From positions 186,001 through 250,000 of the forward strand of contig JADJBE010000026.1 of assembly GCA_016703895.1 (NCBI GenBank): a stretch of DNA of 64,000 nucleotides. The letters run 5' to 3'. The position numbers and the translations under genes were made by a program. The first letter of the stretch is position 1; every line of letters begins with the position of its first letter. Below are positions 26,162 through 33,617 of the stretch, piece after piece. The stretch comes from Pseudomonadota bacterium. GTDB lineage: Bacteria > Pseudomonadota > Gammaproteobacteria > Steroidobacterales > Steroidobacteraceae. The notes below the pieces were generated by a model. It ran no database searches. It was given only the letters and a program-made list of their open reading frames with translations, and was not told where the DNA came from.

Positions 26162-27135
26162 CTAGTTTGATTCGATGAGCTTGCAGCCCACGCTTAGGTT
26201 GCGGCTGGCAAAGCCAACCCGGTCGGTGTCGGCGCTACTGATCGCGTTGCCGATCAACTCGAGTTTCTCCGGCTCGTCCTGCCGCTTACCCACATACACC
26301 TGCATGCGCAGCAGATCGGTGTAGTTGCGGCCGGAGTTCGACGGCCACATGCCGCGGATCAACTCGATGAAAGCGGGCCGAGATCGGTCCGCATCCGCGA
26401 GCTCAAGCTCGTATACGCCGCCCCTTGATCGTGCATGCGAAAGCCATTGAGTGTCTGCGACTTGAGGCCGCCGCCGCGCTGGTAGGTGTAGAAGCACTCG
26501 AACGGGCGTGCTTTGCCAAACCGCCAGTGTGTCTGATCAGCGCGCTCCGCGACGTTAATCCACAGTTCGTCATCATTCAGTAGCCAGTCCCCATCACAGG
26601 TGCCGGTCTCGGAGCGCCCGCGCAATTGCCCGCCAAGTTGCTCCCAAAGGACTGCGCAACCACGAGCCCCCGTAGCAGGCTCCAGCGCCGCGAGAGGCAG
26701 TCCCTGCAACTTCGCGGCATCCGTTGCGATCGCCTTGTAGTCGGCGGGCTTTTGGAACTGCCAAGGCGTCATCCTCACAGCGCGTTGCGCGTCATCGATT
26801 GCGAGTGTCCACACCAGAAACTCACCGTCTTTGAAAGTACCGCTCTTGCCACCCTCGTAACCCACACCAACGACTACGTTGGGCCCGATCTCCGGCGCAT
26901 CGATACGCGTAAAAGCGCGATACATGCGAGCGTGCTGCTGCTCCACCGGCGTCTTATATTCGGCCTCGAAGAAGCGCTGCGGTTCACTGTCGTACTCACC
27001 GGGAAGCGTGGTGAGCAACCGCTGCAGCGCTGTCTTCAGCTCCATCGAGGTCGCAGCGGCCACCAGGGGTGTCGTTAGTGCACTGATAGCTAACACCAGT
27101 GCCGGCAGAATGGATTGTTGTTGCATGGTAATCAT
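26162..27135 (-). pseudogene. CpcT/CpeT-like exported protein, frameshifted near 26420
   Basis: A paralogue of the gene just upstream. It opens with a signal peptide (LPALVLAISALTTPLVAAA), then MELKTALQRLLTTLPGEYDS, a CpcT/CpeT (DUF1001) start, and runs in one frame to GFRMHDQGA. It then shifts: the homologous continuation VYELELADADRSR, LIRGMWPSNSGRNYTDLLRM and GCKLIESN lies in another frame ending at 26162. The break is in the GC run CGCCGCCCC (plus strand) at 26416-26425, so it may be a natural indel or a sequence error. Its ATG overlaps the stop of the upstream paralogue. Confidence 0.72.
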
Positions 27136-28061
27136 TTCGGTGGCGGCATATCAGGATCAAACAACTTGCACCGACCGTTGTAAGTGCCGTCGCCGAACGA
27201 GGCGCGATCGCCCCCGGAACCGGCCCAACCAATGCCGAGGAATTCGCGCTTGGGCGGAGCGGAATCGTCGAGTGCATATATCGTGATGCGCAGCATATCG
27301 GTGTAGTTCCCCCCCGAATTGGACGGCCACATGCCGCGCAGCAATTCATATTCAAACTTGTGTTGATTGGGCGCCGCAGTCTCCCAGATCAGGGTGTCGC
27401 CGCGGTCATGCATGTGTTGGCCATTGCTGACTTGTGGCTCACCATCAGCGGGTCGGTAACCGAACAGACACTCGAAGTCGCGCGCCTTGCCGAGACGAAC
27501 ATGCGCCTTCATCGGATTGTCAGGCAAGTTGTTGATCCAGAGCTCCTCGGCGTTGAGGATGTACTCGCGATGTGCCGCCACTTTGCAAGTCGTCGTGTCT
27601 GCAACACCGCGCAGCTCGGTGCCGTATTTCCGCCAGAGCACGGTGCAAAGACCCTCAGCCGGTGCGATATCAGCCCGCGTCACAACCGAGCCGCTCTCAA
27701 GCGACTTACGCGATCGGAATGGCGTCATACGCACTGCCTTGCTAGCCGGATCCACGGCCAGCGTCCAGACGGCGGACTCACCATCTACGACTTCGCCACT
27801 GTCACCACCGAGCCGCAAAGTGGACACCAGAACGTGTTCGCCTACGTCAGGGGCAGCGAGAGGAGCCCACAACATAAAGACGCGTTTGTGCGGCGGATCC
27901 GCCGTGTCGGGTATGGCAGTCTCGAAATAAACCTGCCCAGCGTTGTCGTATTGCCCTGGCAGCTCTGTCAGCAGGACTTTGAGCGCTGTTTTCAGTTCGA
28001 TCGGCGAATTGGTGGCCCACACGAGTGGCGACACCAACAGGAGTGCGACAATGGGCTTCAG
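27132..28061 (-). CDS. CpcT/CpeT-like exported protein
   Basis: About 309 residues if read from a CTG at 28061, which overlaps the TGA of the flavoprotein gene and restores a full signal peptide (LKPIVALLLVSPLVWA). The next in-frame alternative is a TTG at 28037, which would leave the signal too short. The domain starts IELKTALKVLLTELPGQYDN and includes FETAIPD, ARDFECLFGYRPADG and YELLRGMWPSNSGGNYTDM. CpcT/CpeT proteins attach bilins to phycobiliproteins in cyanobacteria; outside that group the role is unknown and may involve binding another hydrophobic ligand. It sits directly between the flavoprotein and its own broken paralogue. Confidence 0.7.
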   Translation of the reverse strand: MKPIVALLLVSPLVWATNSPIELKTALKVLLTELPGQYDNAGQVYFETAIPDTADPPHKRVFMLWAPLAAPDVGEHVLVSTLRLGGDSGEVVDGESAVWTLAVDPASKAVRMTPFRSRKSLESGSVVTRADIAPAEGLCTVLWRKYGTELRGVADTTTCKVAAHREYILNAEELWINNLPDNPMKAHVRLGKARDFECLFGYRPADGEPQVSNGQHMHDRGDTLIWETAAPNQHKFEYELLRGMWPSNSGGNYTDMLRITIYALDDSAPPKREFLGIGWAGSGGDRASFGDGTYNGRCKLFDPDMPPPK

Positions 28062-29557
28062 GTGTTTAACGGGGCCTCTCCTAACAGTCGACCGAGGGTC
28101 AGCGCGGGCGTGAGCATCATGCCGGGGACAAATGCATCGCCCAGTGTGGCACCGCTGCCGAGCACCTCGCCCGCCGCATAGAGATTCCCCACCGGGGTGC
28201 CATCATTGCGCAGCACGCGCAACCGGTTGTCAACGACAACGCCCGCCGAGGAAGTGGCGGAATGACCAAGATGGGTAATAGCATAGAAGGGCGCGGTGGC
28301 AATTGCGCGTGGCAGATGCGCCCGCCCGAATGGATCGGTGCCGCTAACCACCGCCGCATTGTAGTCACGAACCGTGCGCGTGAGCTCGGCTGCGTCAATG
28401 CCAATTTTTTCTGCGAGTGCCGACAGCGAATCGGCTGCGGTGAACATTTGATGCGTGCCGAAATGGCTGACGAGTTTGTCGCGCGACCAGCCAGCGATGC
28501 CGAGTGGTGCAGCGTCGAGAATGCCTTGGTCGAAAATGATCCGATAGCGCAGCCGTAGCTGCCGCAGCAGCGCCTGCTCGCGCACATAGATGTCGGGCAC
28601 ATCCTCGCGAACAAACCGCTGGCCAGCGTCGTTCACCCAGATTTCCCAGGGCTGTCGTTCCTCCGGCCGTGTCTCAAAGCGGGCATAGACTTTGGCCGGA
28701 AAGTGATCGCCGCTCAGTATCGAACCCGTACCGGCACGGTGCAACTCCCGCCCACGCAATGCGATCCCGGCTGCGGCCGCCATCTCGAGACCGTCACCTT
28801 GCGAAAAAGGATAAGAACTGGCCGCATAGGCTGGCTGACCAACCAGCCGCTCGAACAACGCCGGGTTCATCGCGTAACCGCCGCTCGTTAGTATCGTACG
28901 CTGCGCGTTGAAAGTAAGATCCGCGTCGCCGACCCGCGCACGTGCGCCGCTCACCGCACCCGCAGCGTCGGTCACGAGCGCGGTCACTCGCGTATCAAGC
29001 TGCAAAACAACGCTACCTGCAGCCAACAACGGCGCAAGCTCGCGCCGCAGTATCGCCAGAATGGCGCGGCCCCGATCCTTGTCCCATATATAGCGTGGCA
29101 CCGAGTAGCCGGGCCGCCCGCCATGCCCGGTGACCGGGTGTTCCGCGAGTGGCGTAAGGCCCGCGTCCAATAACCAATTCAGCGTGTCCGCCGCGTTCTC
29201 AGTGACAAGCCGCGCGATCGCCGGATCAGCCTTGCCAAACGACAGGCGCATGATGTCGTCGAAATGCTGCGCTGGTGTGTCGACGATGCCCTGCTTCGCT
29301 TGGATGTGCGTACCCGCACCGCTGAGCTCACCATCTGAGAGATGCAAAGTGCCACCGACGTCCTGCGCGGCATCGAGCAACAAAATGCGGGCGCCGCGGC
29401 GCGCCGCGAAGATCGCTGCCGGTAAACCCGCAGTTCCGGCACCAATGATCAGATAGTCCCAGCGCTTTGTCGCCACATCCGCCGCGCGGCCTTGGCGAAC
29501 CAAAGCGGCGGCGGCTGCCGAGGCGAGTGTGGCATTGAGGAAAGTACGACGCTGCAT
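28058..29557 (-). CDS. Exported FAD-dependent oxidoreductase, fumarate reductase flavoprotein-like
   Basis: A 499-residue flavoprotein starting MQRRTFLNATLASAAAAALV, a Tat-type leader. The FAD-binding motif IIGAGTAGLPAAIFAARRGA lies at about residues 35-55. Later motifs resemble the fumarate/urocanate reductase and 3-ketosteroid dehydrogenase superfamily: RFVREDVPDIYVREQALL, HLGHSATSSAGVVVDN (His of the active site) and AAGEVLGSGATLGDAF at the C-terminal FAD contact. No heme domain is attached. The electron partner and substrate are unknown. The frame stays open upstream to 30355 over the divergent molybdenum enzyme, but that extension is a shadow. A paralogue is at 44409-45914. Confidence 0.85.
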   Translation of the reverse strand: MQRRTFLNATLASAAAAALVRQGRAADVATKRWDYLIIGAGTAGLPAAIFAARRGARILLLDAAQDVGGTLHLSDGELSGAGTHIQAKQGIVDTPAQHFDDIMRLSFGKADPAIARLVTENAADTLNWLLDAGLTPLAEHPVTGHGGRPGYSVPRYIWDKDRGRAILAILRRELAPLLAAGSVVLQLDTRVTALVTDAAGAVSGARARVGDADLTFNAQRTILTSGGYAMNPALFERLVGQPAYAASSYPFSQGDGLEMAAAAGIALRGRELHRAGTGSILSGDHFPAKVYARFETRPEERQPWEIWVNDAGQRFVREDVPDIYVREQALLRQLRLRYRIIFDQGILDAAPLGIAGWSRDKLVSHFGTHQMFTAADSLSALAEKIGIDAAELTRTVRDYNAAVVSGTDPFGRAHLPRAIATAPFYAITHLGHSATSSAGVVVDNRLRVLRNDGTPVGNLYAAGEVLGSGATLGDAFVPGMMLTPALTLGRLLGEAPLNT

Positions 29558-29650
29558 CGATTGACTATAGCAGGAAAGCCCTGGACTAACTACCCAGCGC
29601 GGTCCAACAAGACACTGTACAAAAGCCGCTGGTTCTTGCACGATCCGCCC
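29558..29650. promoter_or_regulatory. Divergent promoter region
   Basis: A 93-base gap between the outward-facing start codons of the flavoprotein and the molybdenum enzyme. Both promoters must lie here. The arrangement suggests joint control, but I see no clear palindrome. Confidence 0.45.
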
Positions 29651-30895
29651 ATGAGCCAGCACAACCCCAGATCGCGCCGCGCCTTCCTGCAAGCCGCCAC
29701 CGCCGCAGCCGCCTGGCGCTCCCTCGGCCTCGCCGTCCCCTATGCGCGCTACTTGCCTATCGGCCTGATGCCTGTGGTGGCCACGGCCGCTGGCGAGGAC
29801 ATCCTCGCGAGCCTCGGTAAGCCGGGCCTGAAGCTCCTGGGCGACCGGCCCATCAATGCCGAGACCCCGGCGCATCTGCTGGATGACGCCGTGACACCCG
29901 CGAGCCGGCTGTTCGTGCGCAACAACGGTGTGCCGCCGGAGTCCGTCGGCGACCCGGACCTCTGGGAACTGCGCGTGCATGGCGAAGCCTGCCTCAAGCC
30001 GCAGACCTTGACGCTTGCGGAGCTCAAGCGTCAGTTCCGCCCCGTCACGCTGCAACTGCAGCTCGAATGCGCCGGCAACGGCCGCGGCGAGTTCCGCCCG
30101 CGCACCAGCGGCAATCAATGGACCACCGGCGCCATCGGCTGCCCCGAATGGACCGGCGTGCGGCTGGCCGATGTGCTCACACATTGCGGCGTCGCCGGCA
30201 ACGCCGTGTACGTGGCCTACAAGGGCGCCGACACGCACCTCTCCGGCGATGCTAACAAGAGCCCCATTTCCCGCGGCGCACCCGTCGCCAAAGCGATGGA
30301 AAAGGAGTCGCTGCTGGCCTTCGCCATGAACGGCGCGCCGATTCCGCCCGTCCATGGCGCGCCGCTCCGGCTGGTCGTGAGCGGCTGGCCTGCGTCCGTG
30401 AGCGGCAAGTGGCTGCGAGAATTGTTAGTGCGCGATCGCGTACACGACGGTGAAAAGATGGACGAAGGCTCGTATCGAATGCCGTGCAAACCCGTTGCGC
30501 CCGGCGCCAAGGTGCCAAATGATGAGATGTGCATCATTGGCTCGCTACCCGTGAAGTCGTTGATCACCTTCCCCGAGTCCGGGCGCAGCGTCGCCCTGGG
30601 CACTCCAGTCGCGCTGCGCGGCCATGCCTGGGCCGGCGATCGCGCCGTCAAGCGAGTGGACGTGAGCACCGACTTCGGCGCCACCTGGCAGACGACGCGC
30701 CTCAAAGCACCTGTCAATCGCCTTGCTTGGCAGCATTTCGATACCGAGCTCAAATTCTCGCAGCCCGGCTACTACGAAGTGTGGGCGCGCGCCACCGACA
30801 CCGCCGGCCACGCACAGCCGATGCTGGTGCCAGGCTGGAACCCCAAGGGCTATCTCAACAACGCCTGTCATCGCATCGCCGTGCAGGTAGTGTGA
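29651..30895 (+). CDS. Sulfite dehydrogenase-type molybdenum enzyme, catalytic subunit (SorA-like)
   Basis: A 414-residue sulfite-oxidase-family enzyme. The N-terminus MSQHNPRSRRAFLQAATAAA is a Tat signal. The molybdopterin-binding core has SRLFVRNNGVPPE and LQLECAGNGRGEF, whose Cys is the expected molybdenum ligand, followed by a dimerisation immunoglobulin-like domain (SVALGTPVALRGHAWAGD). SorA-type enzymes oxidise sulfite in the periplasm and pass electrons to a cytochrome c; other members of the fold oxidise different substrates. The adjacent cytochrome supports this chain. The start is the ATG at 29651; earlier codons overlap the divergent gene. The stop TGA shares its A with the next ATG. 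Confidence 0.85.
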   Translation: MSQHNPRSRRAFLQAATAAAAWRSLGLAVPYARYLPIGLMPVVATAAGEDILASLGKPGLKLLGDRPINAETPAHLLDDAVTPASRLFVRNNGVPPESVGDPDLWELRVHGEACLKPQTLTLAELKRQFRPVTLQLQLECAGNGRGEFRPRTSGNQWTTGAIGCPEWTGVRLADVLTHCGVAGNAVYVAYKGADTHLSGDANKSPISRGAPVAKAMEKESLLAFAMNGAPIPPVHGAPLRLVVSGWPASVSGKWLRELLVRDRVHDGEKMDEGSYRMPCKPVAPGAKVPNDEMCIIGSLPVKSLITFPESGRSVALGTPVALRGHAWAGDRAVKRVDVSTDFGATWQTTRLKAPVNRLAWQHFDTELKFSQPGYYEVWARATDTAGHAQPMLVPGWNPKGYLNNACHRIAVQVV

Positions 30896-31242
30896 TGCGC
30901 TTTGTTGTGGCGCTGCTGTTGGTTAGTCTCGCTGCGTTTGCCGCGCGAGCGGATGACAAGCTCGACCCCGAGACCGGCCTCAAGATCGCGCCCAACTGGG
31001 AACTCGCGGCGGCGCAATGCGGCGGCTGCCACTCACACCAGCTCGTCACCGCGCAACGCGGCGACAGAGAATACTGGCTGCAGCTCATCCGCTGGATGCA
31101 GCGCACGCAGAATCTGTGGCCAATCCCTGCGGAAATAGAAGAGCCGCTACTCGAGTATCTCGCGACTAACTACAACGAAACCGACTGGGGTCGACGACCG
31201 CCGCTGCCGCCGACATTACTCCCTGGTGTCGCAAAACAGTGA
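30895..31242 (+). CDS. Monoheme cytochrome c subunit partner of the molybdenum enzyme (SorB-like)
   Basis: A 115-residue protein with a signal peptide (MRFVVALLLVSLAAFAARA) and one heme-binding CGGCH motif near residue 42. The segment WELAAAQCGGCHS then a downstream Met-containing helix (LIRWMQRTQNLWPIP) fits a small class I cytochrome, with a Met as likely sixth ligand. It starts on the ATG at 30895, overlapping the stop of the molybdenum subunit (TGATG). It would accept electrons from that enzyme in the periplasm. Confidence 0.85.
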   Translation: MRFVVALLLVSLAAFAARADDKLDPETGLKIAPNWELAAAQCGGCHSHQLVTAQRGDREYWLQLIRWMQRTQNLWPIPAEIEEPLLEYLATNYNETDWGRRPPLPPTLLPGVAKQ

Positions 31243-31322
31243 GGTGTTGCCGCCCGGCTGCGCACGTTGGCACTGATTCCGGGTGATTTGTACGTCGGTG
31301 CCAAGCGTGGCAACATGGTGCC

Positions 31323-31856
31323 ATGTCCATTTCGCGACTCGGGCGGCAGATCAGTGAGGTTGTTCAGACGCTGCAGAAGATCGGCGCCAACCATGCCCTG
31401 ATTGGCGGACTGGCCCTCGCTCCACACAAGGTAGTACGTGCTACGCAGGACGTTGATCTGCTGACCGACGCCGAGTTTGCCGACGCGATCGATCGGGAGC
31501 TCATTCGGATCGGCTACCGCTGCTTGTATCGAAGCGCCGACGCCAGCAACTATCTCCGTGGTGATGAGCGTGTCGATTTGCTTTACGCCAGCCGGCCGAT
31601 CGCTCGCAGGTTGCTGGCGTCCGCTACTGAGAGATCGACCGTCTTCGGTCCTCTGCGCGTGCTAAATCTCGAGGGCCTCATTGCCTTCAAGCTGCAGGGC
31701 TACGTGAATGATCCACGTCGTACGCAGGATCTCGAGGATATCCGTGCATTGCTGCGAGCCAATCGGGACACGGTGGATCGCACTGTTCTCGAGGAATATT
31801 TCCGACTCTTTCACCAGGAGCAGCTGCTGGATGAACTCCTCAAAGACATCTCTTGA
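31323..31856 (+). CDS. Nucleotidyltransferase-fold protein (MNT/AbiEii-like)
   Basis: A 177-residue protein of the DNA polymerase beta-like nucleotidyltransferase superfamily. The signature is ALIGGLALAPHK followed by TQDVDLLTD near residues 25-55, corresponding to the GG...DxD metal-binding motif; the third acidic residue could be in ERVDLLYA. Free-standing proteins of this type are commonly toxins or antitoxins (MNT-HEPN, AbiEii). A 68-residue gene overlaps its 3' end, so a two-gene module is likely. The start ATG at 31323 follows a spacer of 80 bases after the cytochrome gene. Confidence 0.72.
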   Translation: MSISRLGRQISEVVQTLQKIGANHALIGGLALAPHKVVRATQDVDLLTDAEFADAIDRELIRIGYRCLYRSADASNYLRGDERVDLLYASRPIARRLLASATERSTVFGPLRVLNLEGLIAFKLQGYVNDPRRTQDLEDIRALLRANRDTVDRTVLEEYFRLFHQEQLLDELLKDIS

Positions 31857-32037
31857 GATTTTGCCGAGTGCTGCGCCTACGCACGTACTGATCGCAGATG
31901 GCGGCCGGCCGTCTTTTGTTAGTACTGAGCGCGACCCGTTTGAAGCCCTCGAAGATCTGATGGTCGTTGTCGAGGCGTTGTGTCCAGTGTGGCCCTCGCG
32001 ACCAACTTTTGCGGGGATGCCGCCCAGCCGACTCTAG
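31830..32037 (+). CDS. Small protein overlapping the nucleotidyltransferase gene, possible module partner
   Basis: A 68-residue frame starting at the ATG at 31830 inside the end of the nucleotidyltransferase gene, overlapping it by 27 bases in another frame. It reads MNSSKTSLEILPSAAPTHVL, then RDPFEALEDLMVVVEALCPV and ends PPSRL. The helical DPFEALEDLMVVVEAL core and the WPSRPTF tail look like real protein. It lacks the R-x4-6-H motif of HEPN toxins, so it is not an obvious HEPN partner. Function unknown. Confidence 0.5.
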
Positions 32038-32108
32038 ACGGAATCGGTGACCACTTCCCTCGCTGCCTCCTCGATGACACGCCTCTTGGCAACACTTCGA
32101 TCGGCACC

Positions 32109-32345
32109 TCAACGTTGTAGCTCATCAGCATCTGCCGCAGCCACTGCGCGCGTGTAAGTATCGCCGCCACCACCGGCCGCATACGGCACGATGATCGTGA
32201 TCGCTCGTGACGGATAAGTGGAATCCGCCGCTCCCGCAAGCGACGTGCAAAAGACAGCTAACAGCAAGCAGGTGGGGTACGTTAGCGTATGCCATAGCTG
32301 CGCTGAACGGCGAACGGCTTTTGTACCACACAAGAACAAGTCCAT
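32109..32345 (-). pseudogene. Truncated Bug/TctC-type solute-binding protein gene
   Basis: A 78-codon frame with a signal-peptide-like leader (PTCLLLAVFCTSLAGAADS) followed by YPSRAITIIVPYAAGGGGDT, the hallmark first strand and loop of tripartite tricarboxylate transporter binding proteins (about 320 residues when intact). The frame ends soon after DTYTRAVAAADADEL, and the remaining 240 or so residues are absent. No TctA or TctB genes are nearby. It is therefore a remnant. Confidence 0.6.
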
Positions 32346-32357
32346 ATTTCGCAGAAA

Positions 32358-32828
32358 TCAATTCATTGAGCCATCGAGTTCGTTAGCGCGTCGATAGGCA
32401 TCCCGGTCGGTGACACATGCTGCATAGCGCATGAAGGCGTCCCGCTTCTCGATCGTGCCAAATTGCAGACCCCAGGCGACTTGTGACCCCACGTAGACGT
32501 CCGCGGCGCAGAATGCCTCGCCGGCGATGTAGAGATTGCCGTAACCCGCCGATACTTCACGCTCCTTCGGCACTACGAACCCCAAGGACGTGTTGATGAT
32601 CGCCGACTCCAACGGCCCAGCCGCAAAAAAGAGCCAGCGGTAGTAGTTTGCTCGATTCGTCAACGACGGGGCCAGCTTCGCTTGTGGAAAAGCATCGGCC
32701 AGATAAGCACAAATGGCTGCGCATTCGGTGACGACCGCCGCGCCATGACGAATCGCCGGGACTTTGCCCATTGGATTAGTGGCGAGATATTCTGGCGCCT
32801 TCATAGTTGTTCCATACTCAAGAATCAC
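32358..32828 (-). pseudogene. Glutathione S-transferase, N-terminally truncated with internal deletion
   Basis: The frame encodes a GST from the middle of the thioredoxin-like domain: ILEYGTTMKAPEYLATNPMG, VPAIRHGAAVVTECAAICAY, then the helical domain with FFAAGPLESAIINTSLG and ADVYVGSQVAWGLQFGTIEK. The first 25 or so residues with the glutathione-activating site are missing; a TAA lies in frame just upstream and the only start is the GTG at 32828. About 16 residues also appear to be lost between GYGN and LYIAGEAF compared with the family order. Both point to a decayed gene. Confidence 0.6.
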
Positions 32829-32858
32829 TGTTTCGTACGGGACGCCAAACAGCGCTCC

Positions 32859-33497
32859 TTACTGCCGAACCATCGTGATCAACTTGTCAGGCCCGGACCC
32901 AAACGCCAGCTTGCCAGCCTCATCAAATGCCCACTCCGTCTGGCGCAAGCCTGCCGAGTCAATCTCGGACACGGCGCCCAGTCCACGCTCGGCATTGCGA
33001 CGCGATGACCAGAAACGACAGACGTTAGGATCCACCGTGCCACGCCAGCCACTACCGCTGCGCCGGTATTTCATATCGCAGTCCGCGTCGCTGTTCGCTT
33101 CGAAACCCGGCTTCAGGTCCGCCGGGGTCAGCGCTTCCAACGCTGACATTTTGTCCCACGCGTTGACGAATAGCGCGGGTTGATTGAAAGCATACGTGGT
33201 GCCCCTAACCACTCCGCCAGCCGCTTCGGTCAACACCGTCACCCGCTGGCGATACACCTTGGCCTCAGCGCCGGTATCGATCTGCCAATAGAGCACGGTA
33301 CCCGGCAAGCCCGCTGCCACAAAGCGAACCTGCCGGACTGTCATCGGGTCATCGCTGCTGTTGGCGGGGGTCTTGAATGTGCCTTCCAACAAGGTAGCCA
33401 GTTCAACCGCGCCGCGCTCTGGCACACTCGCACAGCCGCCAATCAAAAAGACCAAACCCGCCAGCACTGTTGCTCGAGAATTCTGTGGCATCAACAT
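32859..33497 (-). CDS. Lipoprotein of the CpcT/CpeT-like type
   Basis: About 212 residues from the ATG at 33497. The leader TVLAGLVFLIGGC is a lipoprotein signal with lipobox IGGC. The domain begins ELATLLEGTFKTP, has VLYWQID and KVYRQRVTVL, then DADCDMKYRRSGSGWRGTV with a Cys pair. This order of LxxLxGxF, YRQRV and CDM resembles CpcT/CpeT proteins, so it may be a distant third member alongside the genes at 26162-28061. I rate the family call as tentative and the lipoprotein call as solid. Confidence 0.62.
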   Translation of the reverse strand: MLMPQNSRATVLAGLVFLIGGCASVPERGAVELATLLEGTFKTPANSSDDPMTVRQVRFVAAGLPGTVLYWQIDTGAEAKVYRQRVTVLTEAAGGVVRGTTYAFNQPALFVNAWDKMSALEALTPADLKPGFEANSDADCDMKYRRSGSGWRGTVDPNVCRFWSSRRNAERGLGAVSEIDSAGLRQTEWAFDEAGKLAFGSGPDKLITMVRQ

Positions 33498-33617
33498 TTC
33501 AACTTCCCTAGATGATTCTCGCACCATCCACCTTCTTGAGGCGTGCCACAAGTATGAACGCCACCTCAAATCGGTCAGAATTGCGGTAGCGCGCGAAATG
33601 CGCTAAGGAAGTACACG

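Noticed and set aside
29558..30355. N-terminal extension of the flavoprotein to 765 residues
   Set aside because: It runs antisense through the molybdenum enzyme, and the Tat leader MQRRTFL marks the true start at 29557.
31830..32037. HEPN toxin partner for the nucleotidyltransferase
   Set aside because: The small protein has no R-x4-6-H motif and is too short for a HEPN domain.
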